Shown here: positions 1 to 8,119 of the stretch, in pieces
How positions within the stretch are numbered: the first letter of the stretch is position 1
How the letters are laid out: each line of letters begins with the position of its first letter
NCBI GenBank assembly: GCA_965247225.1
Contig: CBDFGT010000014.1
Coordinates: 99,699 to 163,698 of the forward strand
Origin: CBDFGT01 sp965247225
Lineage (GTDB): Bacteria > Pseudomonadota > Alphaproteobacteria > Rhizobiales > Rhizobiaceae
Direction: 5' to 3'
Length of the DNA stretch: 64,000 nucleotides
The notes under the pieces: model-generated
The model's database searches: none
What the model was told of the DNA's origin: nothing
Seen by the model: the letters and a program-made list of their open reading frames with translations, nothing else
Made by a program: the position numbers and the translations under genes

Positions 1-73
1 ACTATTTGAATGATACGGAGTGACGCCTATATGATGGTGCGTGGACAGAATTTAACAATGGTTTCTGATCGAA

Positions 74-772
74 ATGGGCTCTAACGATTTTATCACTTTA
101 TTCTTTCTTGTGGCTGCCGTGCTGATCTTCATTCAGTTGCGCAGTGTTTTGGGCAGAAGGACCGGTCATGAAAAGCCTCCTGTTGATCCCTATGGCAACA
201 GGACGAAGACCGCTGATCCTTCGGCAGACCGCAGCAATGTCATCACATTGCCCAAGCGGGATCCTGAACCCGAAGCCAATAGATTTGACGCCGCCGATGA
301 TATTGCCAAACCCGGTACGGACCTGAACACCGCATTGCGCGCGATGATGGCCGCTGATCCCTCCTTCAGCCCGAAGGAATTTGTCAATGGTGCCCGGATG
401 GCCTATGAGATGATCGTCATGGCTTTTGCCGACGCTGATCGAAAGACCCTGAAAAACCTGCTCTCCCGCGAGGTCTATGAAGGCTTTGAACAGGCTATCA
501 GTGAGCGTGAGCGGAATGGTGAAGTGGTCAAGTCAACCTTCGTGGGAATTGAAAAGGCGGACATGGTCAGCGCTGAACTCAAGGATACAGAAGCCTCGAT
601 CACCATGCGCATTTCCAGCCAGTTGATTTCTGCAACCTATGACAAGGCCGGAACATTGATTGATGGTGATGCGGAGGCTGTGGCTGAAGTCAAGGATTTC
701 TGGACATTTTCGCGTGACACGCGATCACGGGATCCAAACTGGAAACTGGTCGCCACCGAATCCGGACATTGA
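74..772 (+). CDS. Tim44/TimA-like membrane-anchored protein
   Basis: 232-residue protein with one N-terminal membrane segment (about residues 6-22, ITLFFLVAAVLIFIQL), a variable charged linker, and a C-terminal Tim44-like domain from about residue 85 (FVNGARMAYEMIVMAFADAD and following). Alphaproteobacterial Tim44-like proteins are thought to be inner-membrane proteins related to the mitochondrial import motor subunit; their bacterial role is not settled. It sits 16 bases before mltA in an apparent Tim44-mltA-smr-xre run, an order typical of Hyphomicrobiales. The ATG at 74 gives the family's usual N-terminus; no strong Shine-Dalgarno sequence is visible. Family assignment is confident, function is not. 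Confidence 0.82.
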   Translation: MGSNDFITLFFLVAAVLIFIQLRSVLGRRTGHEKPPVDPYGNRTKTADPSADRSNVITLPKRDPEPEANRFDAADDIAKPGTDLNTALRAMMAADPSFSPKEFVNGARMAYEMIVMAFADADRKTLKNLLSREVYEGFEQAISERERNGEVVKSTFVGIEKADMVSAELKDTEASITMRISSQLISATYDKAGTLIDGDAEAVAEVKDFWTFSRDTRSRDPNWKLVATESGH

Positions 773-788
773 GCGGTAAACCGGCGCA

Positions 789-1916
789 ATGGGGCAGATG
801 ATGGATTTTTCGCTCCGTCGTACAGATTTTGTGTCTCTTGGCGGCTGGACAACGGATAATCCCTCTTGCGTCATTGCCGCCATGGCCCGCTGCTGGCGGT
901 ATCTGCAAAATGCAAAACCCTATAAAACCGGAACATTGGGGATCAGTGCAGAAGACCTCAAACCCGCATTGCAGGCCGCAGACCTCTTTGTGTCCAGGTC
1001 ACTGTGCGTTTCTTCCCGATCGGCCCGGGATTTCTTTGAAGCACACTTTGATCCCTTCGAGATTGTCCTGGCCCACCGGGGCCGGGGGTTTGTCACGGCC
1101 TATTACGAGCCGGAAGTCGATGTCAGGTTGACGCCGGACGAGGACTATCGCTTCCCGTTTTATGAAAGACCACCGGAATTGATAGGTCTGGACGATCATA
1201 CCAGACCGCCGGAGCTTGATCCCTCCTTTATGTTTGCCCGTTTGCAGGATGGCAGGATCGATGCATTCCCGGATCGTCAAGAGATCGATCAAGGGTATCT
1301 GCACGGCAGAAATCTTGAAATTGCCTGGGCCCGGTCGAAAGTTGATGTTTTCTTCATCCATGTTCAGGGGGCTGCAAGGTTGCGCCTGCCAGACGGAACC
1401 ATCAGCAGGATCACCTATGACGCAAAGGCCGGGCATCCGTTTTCAGCCATTGGTCGGCACCTGATCAACCTTGGCGAAATTGACGAGGCCAATATTTCCA
1501 TGGGTGCAATCCGCACATGGCTTGCCGGTCATCCGCAGCGTGTTGACGAAATTTTATGGCACAACCGCTCCTATATTTTTTTCAGGACGGTGACCGTGGA
1601 TGAGCCGGAGATGGGCCCGGTAGGTGCGGCAAAGGTACAGTTGGCGGCTGATCGTTCGATTGCTGTTGATCGTTTGATCCATACATTTGGCGTGCCGTTT
1701 TTTTTGCGCTCATCCACGCTGACACGGCTTGATGACGGAAAACCGTTTGAAAAACTCATGCTGGCATTGGATACTGGAACGGCGATTGTCGGTCCTGCCC
1801 GCGCCGATATTTTCACCGGTTCGGGCCATGTTGCAGGTGATCGCGCCGGTTCTGTGCGCAATGATGCTGATTTTTATATCCTGATTCCAAAAACCGTCTC
1901 GGCGAGGTTCTGCTGA
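789..1916 (+). CDS. mltA: MltA family lytic murein transglycosylase
   Basis: Peptidoglycan lytic transglycosylase that cleaves MurNAc-GlcNAc bonds with 1,6-anhydro product formation. The MltA domain covers about residues 90-260 (YYEPEVDV, IHVQGAARLRLPDG) and is followed by a C-terminal 3D domain with the conserved aspartate region LDTGTAIVGPARADIFTGSG and AGDRAG (about residues 325-355). No signal peptide or lipobox is present in the ORF, unlike E. coli MltA; as I recall, rhizobial homologues also start near this point. Starts at 798 or 801 are possible. The stop overlaps the smr start by one base (TGATG), so the two are probably translationally coupled. Confidence 0.9.
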   Translation: MGQMMDFSLRRTDFVSLGGWTTDNPSCVIAAMARCWRYLQNAKPYKTGTLGISAEDLKPALQAADLFVSRSLCVSSRSARDFFEAHFDPFEIVLAHRGRGFVTAYYEPEVDVRLTPDEDYRFPFYERPPELIGLDDHTRPPELDPSFMFARLQDGRIDAFPDRQEIDQGYLHGRNLEIAWARSKVDVFFIHVQGAARLRLPDGTISRITYDAKAGHPFSAIGRHLINLGEIDEANISMGAIRTWLAGHPQRVDEILWHNRSYIFFRTVTVDEPEMGPVGAAKVQLAADRSIAVDRLIHTFGVPFFLRSSTLTRLDDGKPFEKLMLALDTGTAIVGPARADIFTGSGHVAGDRAGSVRNDADFYILIPKTVSARFC

Positions 1917-2497
1917 TGACCAGACAAAAAATCCTGTCTTCCGAAGACCGCATCCTCTGGGGAAAGGTCGCGCGGTCTACGAAAGCCCTTCCGGGTCGCA
2001 TGGACGATCTGCTGGAACCTGAAACAGTGGCGGAAACGGCTGCAGAAACCAAACCGGCAAAGCCGGACTTCACCCCTAAAAATCCGGTGCCGGACTTTGA
2101 TACAGGCTCCTATATTCCCGGGCTTTCACAGATGGCCAAAATCCACCATCCGCTGGAAAAGCCGGTCAAACGCAAACTGGCACGCGGACATCTGGCGCTG
2201 GAGGCCCGTATAGATCTTCATGGTCTCGTTCAAAGCGAAGCCCATGCGTTCCTGCACAATTTCCTGACCCGCGCCCATGAGCGCGGTCTTCGCCATGTTC
2301 TTGTGATCACCGGAAAGGGTTCGTCCATGGGCAGCGACGGGGCGTTGAAGCGGGCGGTTCCCATGTGGTTTTCCAAGCCTGACTTCCGCTATCTGATTTC
2401 AAGCTTTGAGACCGCATCCATTGGCCATGGCGGGGACGGTGCGCTCTATGTCCGGCTGGCAGGGACAAAACATCCCCGCGGACGAATGGAGCGCTGA
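1916..2497 (+). CDS. Smr-domain protein
   Basis: 193 residues with a low-complexity Pro/Lys/Glu-rich N-terminal half and a C-terminal Smr (small MutS-related) domain. Visible landmarks are IDLHGLVQSEAH (about residue 99 on) and VLVITGKGSS (about 128 on), the usual D-L-H-G and T-G-K-G signatures. Smr domains are DNA- or RNA-nicking modules; the role of stand-alone alphaproteobacterial versions is not established. Overlaps mltA by one base and the downstream XRE gene by one base, so all three appear to be one transcription unit. Confidence 0.85.
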   Translation: MTRQKILSSEDRILWGKVARSTKALPGRMDDLLEPETVAETAAETKPAKPDFTPKNPVPDFDTGSYIPGLSQMAKIHHPLEKPVKRKLARGHLALEARIDLHGLVQSEAHAFLHNFLTRAHERGLRHVLVITGKGSSMGSDGALKRAVPMWFSKPDFRYLISSFETASIGHGGDGALYVRLAGTKHPRGRMER

Positions 2498-2862
2498 TGA
2501 CACCATTTGGCGAGGCAGTGCGTCGACTGCGCACGGTGAAGGGTGTAACCCAGAAGCAGATGGCGGAGGCTATCGGGGTTTCACCCGCCTATCTTTCTGC
2601 ACTGGAACACGGCAGGCGCAGTGCACCGAGCTTTGATTTTATCCAGCGTGTGGCCGGCTATTTCAATATTATCTGGGATGATGTTGAAGAGCTTTTGTCA
2701 GCAGGCGCCATGTCGCATCCACGCATTGTCATCGACACATCCGGTCTTGGGCCTGACTATACGGCATTTGCCAACCGCCTTTCCCGCCATATCCGCAAAC
2801 TCGATCAGGCCAGCCTGAAAGAAATGTCGGATATCCTGGCAAAAGCCGAACAAAACCGGTGA
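2497..2862 (+). CDS. XRE-family helix-turn-helix regulator
   Basis: 121-residue protein with an N-terminal HTH_3/Cro-type domain (about residues 5-62: FGEAVRRLRTVKGVTQKQMA, then IGVSPAYLSALEHGRRSAPS), followed by a short C-terminal region with no recognised domain. It is expected to bind DNA, possibly autoregulating the Tim44-mltA-smr-xre unit, but no target is evident. The start codon overlaps the smr stop. It lies about 150 bases upstream of gyrB, the conserved position in rhizobial genomes. Confidence 0.85.
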   Translation: MTPFGEAVRRLRTVKGVTQKQMAEAIGVSPAYLSALEHGRRSAPSFDFIQRVAGYFNIIWDDVEELLSAGAMSHPRIVIDTSGLGPDYTAFANRLSRHIRKLDQASLKEMSDILAKAEQNR

Positions 2863-3010
2863 TTTGGCTGGTCTTCCCCTGTTTTATGCCGCATTTGACC
2901 TGCAGGGATTTGGAACTATGGGCAAAAACCATGTAGTCTGAGCCTTTAGAAAACTGTGATTCGTGGCGGTCCTGTCCGGTCGCACTGAATATCTGGAAAG
3001 ACCGATACGC

Positions 3011-5446
3011 ATGAGTGAAATCTCCGAAAGCGAAGCCAGCGCAAACGCTGCTTATGGCGCTGATTCAATCAGGGTTTTGAAAGGGCTTGATGCGGTTCGC
3101 AAGCGGCCCGGCATGTATATTGGCGATACGGATGACGGTTCGGGCCTGCATCATATGGTCTACGAAGTGGTCGACAATGCTATTGACGAGGCCCTGGGGG
3201 GCTGGGCCGATCTGGTCACGGTGACGCTCAACGCAGACGGGTCCGTGACCGTGACCGACAATGGTCGTGGTATCCCGACCGGTATTCACCAGGGTGAAGG
3301 CATATCGGCTGCAGAAGTCATCATGACCCAGCTGCATGCGGGCGGCAAGTTCGACCAGAATTCCTACAAGGTTTCCGGTGGTCTGCATGGTGTGGGTGTT
3401 TCTGTGGTCAATGCCTTGTCGGTGCAGCTGAAACTGAAAATCTACCGTGAAGGCTCCATCCACGAGATGAGCTTTACACATGGTGTGGCCGATGCGCCTT
3501 TGAAAATTACCGGCGATGCCATGGGCAAGACCGGCACTGAAGTCACTTTCACACCCTCGCAGGAAACCTTCACACATGTGGAGTTTGATTTTGCCACGCT
3601 GGAACATCGCCTGCGCGAACTGGCTTTCCTCAATTCCGGGGTTCGTATCCTGCTCACAGACAGGCGCCATTCTGATATCCGACAGGAAGAGATGCTCTAT
3701 GATGGCGGTCTGGAAGCTTTTGTGACCTATCTGGACCGGTCGAAAAAACCTCTGATCAGCAAGCCGGTGGGCATCCGTTCTGAAAAAGACGGGATTACCG
3801 TCGAAGTGGCCATGTGGTGGAACGACAGCTACCATGAAAATGTCCTGTGCTTTACCAACAACATTCCCCAGCGCGATGGCGGTACCCATATGGCAGGTTT
3901 CCGGGCGGCGCTGACCCGTCAGATTGTGTCTTATGCAGACAGTTCCGGCGCGATGAAGAAGGAAAAGGTCACGTTGACCGGTGATGATTGCCGCGAAGGT
4001 CTGACGGCTGTGCTTTCGGTCAAGGTTCCGGATCCCAAATTCTCGTCGCAGACCAAGGACAAGCTTGTATCCTCCGAAGTGCGTCCCGTTGTCGAAAGCC
4101 TTGTGATGGAAACCTTGGGCAACTGGCTGGAAGAACATCCGGCGGACGCCAAAATTCTGGTTGGCAAGGTCATTGAGGCGGCGGCTGCCCGCGAAGCGGC
4201 GCGAAAGGCGCGTGAGCTGACGCGCCGCAAGGGCGCCCTGGATATTTCATCCCTGCCCGGCAAGCTGGCTGATTGCTCCGAAAGGGATCCGGCAAAATCC
4301 GAACTTTTCCTCGTGGAAGGGGATTCCGCAGGTGGGTCTGCCAAACAGGGCCGGTCCCGTGAAAATCAGGCGATCCTGCCCTTGCGCGGCAAGATCCTCA
4401 ATGTCGAGCGTGCGCGCTTTGACAAGATGCTGTCCAGCCAGGAAATTGGTACCCTCATTACTGCGCTTGGTACCTCCATCGGCAAGGATGAGTTCAATAT
4501 CGAAAAGCTGCGCTACCACAAGATCATCATCATGACCGATGCTGACGTTGACGGAGCACATATCAGAACCCTGCTCCTGACCTTCTTCTTCCGCCAGATG
4601 CCGGAATTGATCGAGCGCGGTCACCTCTATATTGCCCAGCCGCCGCTCTACAAGGTGGCGCGCGGCAAGTCCGCCCAATACCTGAAAGACGAGAAGGCAC
4701 TGGAAGACTATCTGATCAGCATGGGCCTGGAAGAAACGACCCTGACACTTGGCAGCGGCGAAGTCCGCGCCGGTCAGGATATGCGCGAGGTTATCCATGA
4801 TGCCCTGCGCCTGCGCTCGCTTCTGGATGGTCTGCACACCCGTTACAGCCGCTCCGTTATCGAACAGGCAGCGGTTGCAGGAGCCCTGAACCCCGATCTG
4901 ACCCAGAACCGCGCAAAGGCGGAAGAAACGGCGGCTGAAGTGGCCAAGCGTCTGGATCTGATAGCGGAAGAAACCGAACGCGGCTGGACCGGCCACGTCA
5001 CCAATGATGGTGGATTACGCTTTGAACGCATGGTGCGCGGCGTCAGGGAATCCGCAAATGTGGATATGGCGCTGATTGGCTCATCGGATGCCCGCTACAT
5101 TGACCAGATGACACCAAAATTGAAAGAAATCTATGCAGTTCCTCCGGTTTTGAAACGCAAGGACGGCGGCCATGAAATCACCGGCCCGAGGGCCCTGCTC
5201 GACATGATCTTCTCGGCCGGTCGCAAGGGCCTGTCGATGCAGCGTTATAAAGGTCTTGGTGAAATGAACGCCGAGCAGCTCTGGGAAACCACACTGGACC
5301 CGAATGTCCGCTCGCTGTTGCAGGTGCGCGTCAATGATGCAACCGATGCCGACGGTCTGTTCTCACGCCTGATGGGCGATGAAGTCGAGCCAAGGCGTGA
5401 TTTTATTCAGGAAAATGCGCTGAACGTTGCCAATCTCGACATTTGA
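3011..5446 (+). CDS. gyrB: DNA gyrase subunit B
   Basis: 811-residue ATPase subunit of gyrase, which introduces negative supercoils together with GyrA. Visible: GHKL ATPase motifs (YEVVDNAIDEAL at about residue 50, DNGRGIP, GLHGVGVSVVNAL at about 120), the transducer domain, the TOPRIM motif EGDSAGGSAKQGR (about 435), DADVDGAHIRTLLLTFF (about 510), and the C-terminal QRYKGLGEMNAEQLWETT signature. The reading frame is open back to a GTG at 2963, but the ATG at 3011 gives the family N-terminus (MSEISES...) with GGAAAG about 10 bases upstream. It is monocistronic: about 150 bases separate it from the XRE gene and a hairpin terminator follows. Confidence 0.97.
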   Translation: MSEISESEASANAAYGADSIRVLKGLDAVRKRPGMYIGDTDDGSGLHHMVYEVVDNAIDEALGGWADLVTVTLNADGSVTVTDNGRGIPTGIHQGEGISAAEVIMTQLHAGGKFDQNSYKVSGGLHGVGVSVVNALSVQLKLKIYREGSIHEMSFTHGVADAPLKITGDAMGKTGTEVTFTPSQETFTHVEFDFATLEHRLRELAFLNSGVRILLTDRRHSDIRQEEMLYDGGLEAFVTYLDRSKKPLISKPVGIRSEKDGITVEVAMWWNDSYHENVLCFTNNIPQRDGGTHMAGFRAALTRQIVSYADSSGAMKKEKVTLTGDDCREGLTAVLSVKVPDPKFSSQTKDKLVSSEVRPVVESLVMETLGNWLEEHPADAKILVGKVIEAAAAREAARKARELTRRKGALDISSLPGKLADCSERDPAKSELFLVEGDSAGGSAKQGRSRENQAILPLRGKILNVERARFDKMLSSQEIGTLITALGTSIGKDEFNIEKLRYHKIIIMTDADVDGAHIRTLLLTFFFRQMPELIERGHLYIAQPPLYKVARGKSAQYLKDEKALEDYLISMGLEETTLTLGSGEVRAGQDMREVIHDALRLRSLLDGLHTRYSRSVIEQAAVAGALNPDLTQNRAKAEETAAEVAKRLDLIAEETERGWTGHVTNDGGLRFERMVRGVRESANVDMALIGSSDARYIDQMTPKLKEIYAVPPVLKRKDGGHEITGPRALLDMIFSAGRKGLSMQRYKGLGEMNAEQLWETTLDPNVRSLLQVRVNDATDADGLFSRLMGDEVEPRRDFIQENALNVANLDI

Positions 5447-5468
5447 CGGGATGAGCTGCAGAAACAGG

Positions 5469-5498
5469 AAGGCCCGGTTGTTATCAGCCGGGCCTTTT
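5469..5498. terminator. Bidirectional hairpin between convergent gyrB and nitroreductase genes
   Basis: Arms AAGGCCCGG (5469-5477) and CCGGGCCTT (5488-5496), followed by TT on the plus strand. It lies between the stop codons of two convergent genes and can serve both. Confidence 0.8.
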
Positions 5499-5506
5499 GC
5501 ATGTCT

Positions 5507-6106
5507 TCATTCGCCGCGGAAGCTGTTTTCAAAGGCAATTGCCTCCAGAGGCAGGCGCTCAGACGGATGTTCGCGCGGAATGAACTGTTCCGGCAGGGAT
5601 TCCTTCGGCCCCACCTTGCCGATGGCAACAGCTACCTCCACCCGAAAAGTGTCGGGCACATTGTAATGCGCCATCACCCTGTCGAAGACCACCCCGCCCA
5701 TCGGATGCGCCTGATAGCCCAGCATCGCGGCCTGCAGCGCCATGGAGAGTGTGGCACTGCCCGCATCAAAGGCATGGCTGCGAATCGGGGTCACTTCCCC
5801 TGTTCCGGATGAAATGCGCCGGGTGCGCGACAGCACAAACATCAGCACGGACGCCTGCCTGGCCCAGACTGCATTGAAAGGCTCCAAAAGGCTGACAGCC
5901 GTTTCCCAGTCGGCTGATTCACGTGAAACATGGATGAAGCGCCAGGGCTGGCCATTGGCCGCTGACGGCGCAAACCGCCCGGCCTCAAGAATGGTCATGA
6001 GATCCTGCTTCGGCATGATCCCGGGAAGGAAAGCGCGCGGCGACCAGCGATCCAGAAAGATCGGGTTTACCGGATAATCGGAATGGCGGTGATTGCTGTC
6101 GGTCAT
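5507..6106 (-). CDS. Nitroreductase-family oxidoreductase
   Basis: 199-residue FMN-dependent nitroreductase-fold protein. Visible: RWSPRAF near the N-terminus (FMN phosphate site), ARFAPSAANGQPWRFIHV (about 40-60), and the C-terminal GPKESLPEQFIPREHPSERLPLE. The substrate cannot be predicted; these enzymes reduce nitro-aromatics, quinones or enals with NAD(P)H. The frame is open to 6175, but the ATG at 6106 is preceded by AGGGA at suitable spacing and matches the family start. Transcribed convergently with gyrB and divergently from the aldehyde dehydrogenase gene; a 16-bp palindrome lies between the two divergent genes. Confidence 0.88.
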   Translation of the reverse strand: MTDSNHRHSDYPVNPIFLDRWSPRAFLPGIMPKQDLMTILEAGRFAPSAANGQPWRFIHVSRESADWETAVSLLEPFNAVWARQASVLMFVLSRTRRISSGTGEVTPIRSHAFDAGSATLSMALQAAMLGYQAHPMGGVVFDRVMAHYNVPDTFRVEVAVAIGKVGPKESLPEQFIPREHPSERLPLEAIAFENSFRGE

Positions 6107-6471
6107 GAGATGGATTCCCTGAGAGGCTTGAAGTTTGTCCGGGACTGCTGATAGCAAGTTGTGAAAGCCGTGCAAAGCGTGTCCGGCCGGACACAGTGTT
6201 CACAATTGGCTGTCATCCCTGTTTGAAGGTAAAACCCGGTACAAGACCGTCGCGTTGCATGTGGCAAGTCGCTTCCCTCTCAGCCGGCACTGTTCCGGTC
6301 CTCTGCCGGAATCGCCGTGCCGCGCACGACCCACTGGCAGGAATCCCGCTTTTTTGCCGGCATTTTTTGAATATGGCGGAAAGTGACGCAGGCATGGTGT
6401 TCGATACCATTCTTGACATCGCCCGCCGACTATGGTGCCAGATAGTCGATAAAGACAAACAGGAGCTTCAC
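6107..6471. other. 365-base divergent intergenic region
   Basis: Lies between the divergent nitroreductase and dehydrogenase genes. The frame upstream of the dehydrogenase start is open but reads as unstructured sequence without family similarity, so I treat it as non-coding. The only structure I see is the palindrome at 6179-6194 with its flanking arms. Confidence 0.6.
6159..6205. promoter_or_regulatory. Candidate operator: perfect 16-bp palindrome with outer inverted arms
   Basis: GTGTCCGGCCGGACAC at 6179-6194 is a perfect dyad. Outside it, TTGTGAA (6159-6165) and TTCACAA (6199-6205) form a second inverted pair, placed asymmetrically. It sits about 55 bases upstream of the nitroreductase start and between two divergent genes, where a shared regulator would bind. 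The cognate regulator is unknown. Confidence 0.45.
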
Positions 6472-7926
6472 ATGACCCTCAAAGACCCGTCCCTTCTTCG
6501 TCAGGCAGCCCTTGTCGGCAAGACATGGATCGAGGCTGATCCCGCCAATGCCATCACGGTAAAGAATCCGGCAACCGGCGAGATCGTGGGCCTGGTGCCA
6601 AGGCTGGGTGCTGCCGAGACAAGGATCGCCATTGCCGAGGCAGAAATTGCCCGGAAGGAATGGGCTGCCCGCACCGCCAGGGAGCGCAGTCTCATTTTGC
6701 GTAAATGGTATGATCTGATGATGCTCAATCAGGATGATCTGGGCCGCATTCTGACCATGGAACAGGGCAAGCCGCTGGCCGAAGCCAGAGGCGAAATCGC
6801 CTATGGTGCCAGCTTCATCGAATGGTTTGCCGAAGAAGCCCGCCGTCTGTATGGAGATATTGTCCCCGGCCATCAGCGTGACAAGCGCATCTTCATCATG
6901 AAACAGCCGATCGGTGTCGTGGCGGCGATTACCCCGTGGAATTTCCCCAATGCGATGATCACCCGCAAGGCCGGTCCCGCCTTTGCGGCAGGCTGTGCCA
7001 TGGTGCTGAAACCTGCCTCGCAGACGCCGTTTTCTGCCATTGCCATTGCGGTTCTGGCCGAACGTGCAGGTCTCCCGGCGGGCCTTTTCTCGGTGATCAC
7101 GGGTTCGGCTGCCGCCATCGGCGGTGAAATGACCGCCAATCCCGTTGTCCGCAAGGTCACCTTTACCGGTTCAACGGAAATCGGAACGGAACTCTACCGC
7201 CAGTCGGCTCCGACCATCAAGAAACTGGGTCTGGAACTGGGCGGCAATGCCCCGTTCATCGTTTTTGATGATGCGGATCTGGATGCGGCTGTGGAAGGTG
7301 CGCTGATTGCCAAGTTCCGCAACAATGGCCAGACCTGTGTCTGCGCCAATCGAATCTATGTTCAGGATGCCGTCTATGAGGCTTTTGCCGAAAAGCTGGC
7401 CGCCGCGGTCGGCAAGCTGAAAACCGGAAACGGTCTGGAGGAAGGCACGGTGCTGGGACCGCTGATCGACAAAAATGCGCTGGCCAAGGTGGAGGAACAT
7501 ATTGCCGATGCCGTCTCCAGGGGTGCAAAGGTCATTCTGGGTGGCAAGCGGCATGCGCTGGGCGGTACATTCTTTGAAGCGACGGTTCTGTCGGGCGTGA
7601 CACCGGACATGGCCGTTGCGCGCGAAGAAACATTTGGACCCCTGGCACCCCTGTTCCGCTTCAGGGATGAGGCAGATGTTATCGCTCAGGCCAATGATAC
7701 CGAGTTTGGTCTGGCTTCCTATTTTTATGCCAATAATCTGTCGCGTGTCTGGCGGGTTGCCGAAGCGCTGGAATATGGCATGGTGGGCGTCAATACCGGC
7801 CTCATCTCCACAACGGAGGCTCCATTTGGCGGCGTCAAGCTTTCCGGCCTCGGGCGTGAAGGCTCCAAATACGGTATCGAGGAATTCACAGAAATCAAAT
7901 ATGTCTGTCTGGGCGGAATTGCCTGA
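6472..7926 (+). CDS. gabD: NAD(P)-dependent succinate-semialdehyde dehydrogenase family
   Basis: 484-residue class I aldehyde dehydrogenase closest in motif content to GabD, which oxidises succinate semialdehyde to succinate at the end of 4-aminobutyrate degradation. Visible: AAITPWNFPNAMITRKAGPA (cofactor/substrate region), FTGSTEIG, the catalytic-glutamate motif ELGGNAPFIVFDDADLD, the catalytic-cysteine motif NNGQTCVCANR, and EETFGPLAPL. The start at 6472 is chosen because AGGAG lies at 6461-6465; the longer open frame from 6196 has no supporting features. No aminotransferase (gabT) is adjacent, so the physiological substrate could also be another semialdehyde. A terminator follows. Confidence 0.88.
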   Translation: MTLKDPSLLRQAALVGKTWIEADPANAITVKNPATGEIVGLVPRLGAAETRIAIAEAEIARKEWAARTARERSLILRKWYDLMMLNQDDLGRILTMEQGKPLAEARGEIAYGASFIEWFAEEARRLYGDIVPGHQRDKRIFIMKQPIGVVAAITPWNFPNAMITRKAGPAFAAGCAMVLKPASQTPFSAIAIAVLAERAGLPAGLFSVITGSAAAIGGEMTANPVVRKVTFTGSTEIGTELYRQSAPTIKKLGLELGGNAPFIVFDDADLDAAVEGALIAKFRNNGQTCVCANRIYVQDAVYEAFAEKLAAAVGKLKTGNGLEEGTVLGPLIDKNALAKVEEHIADAVSRGAKVILGGKRHALGGTFFEATVLSGVTPDMAVAREETFGPLAPLFRFRDEADVIAQANDTEFGLASYFYANNLSRVWRVAEALEYGMVGVNTGLISTTEAPFGGVKLSGLGREGSKYGIEEFTEIKYVCLGGIA

Positions 7927-7952
7927 TGGCAGGCGTCATTTTTGGAGTCCTG

Positions 7953-7988
7953 ATCCCGCCAGTGTCCTGGGACGCTGGCGGGATTTTT
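7953..7988 (+). terminator. Rho-independent terminator after gabD
   Basis: Arms ATCCCGCCAG (7953-7962) and CTGGCGGGAT (7975-7984), ending in TTTTT. Confidence 0.88.
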
Positions 7989-8049
7989 GTTGCCCATGAC
8001 CGCAAATCCCGTCCAGGCCCATGTATTCCGGCACCTCCACACAAAAGCA

Positions 8050-8084
8050 TTGACGACAAATTGTCTATTGTAGATAAAAGACAA
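8050..8084 (+). promoter_or_regulatory. Promoter with overlapping palindromic operator upstream of the sugar-acid dehydratase gene
   Basis: A TTGACG -35-like hexamer (8050-8055) is followed after 17 bases by GATAAA (8073-8078). Overlapping this are the perfect dyad GACAAATTGTC (8055-8065), the imperfect dyad TTGTCTATTGTAGATAA (8061-8077), and a further AGACAA (8079-8084) inverted to TTGTCT. Repeated TTGTC/GACAA half-sites across a promoter suggest a repressor, plausibly GntR-type as in many sugar-acid catabolic operons. No regulator gene is adjacent. Confidence 0.5.
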
Positions 8085-8119
8085 AACAAGATGCGCGCAT
8101 GTGCGCCGAGGAGACAGAC

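Noticed and set aside
3065..4138. 357-codon open frame on the minus strand
   Set aside because: Antisense to gyrB; no domain or ribosome-binding site.
6413..6418. TTGACA hexamer as a gabD promoter -35
   Set aside because: No acceptable -10 hexamer at 16-18 bases spacing.
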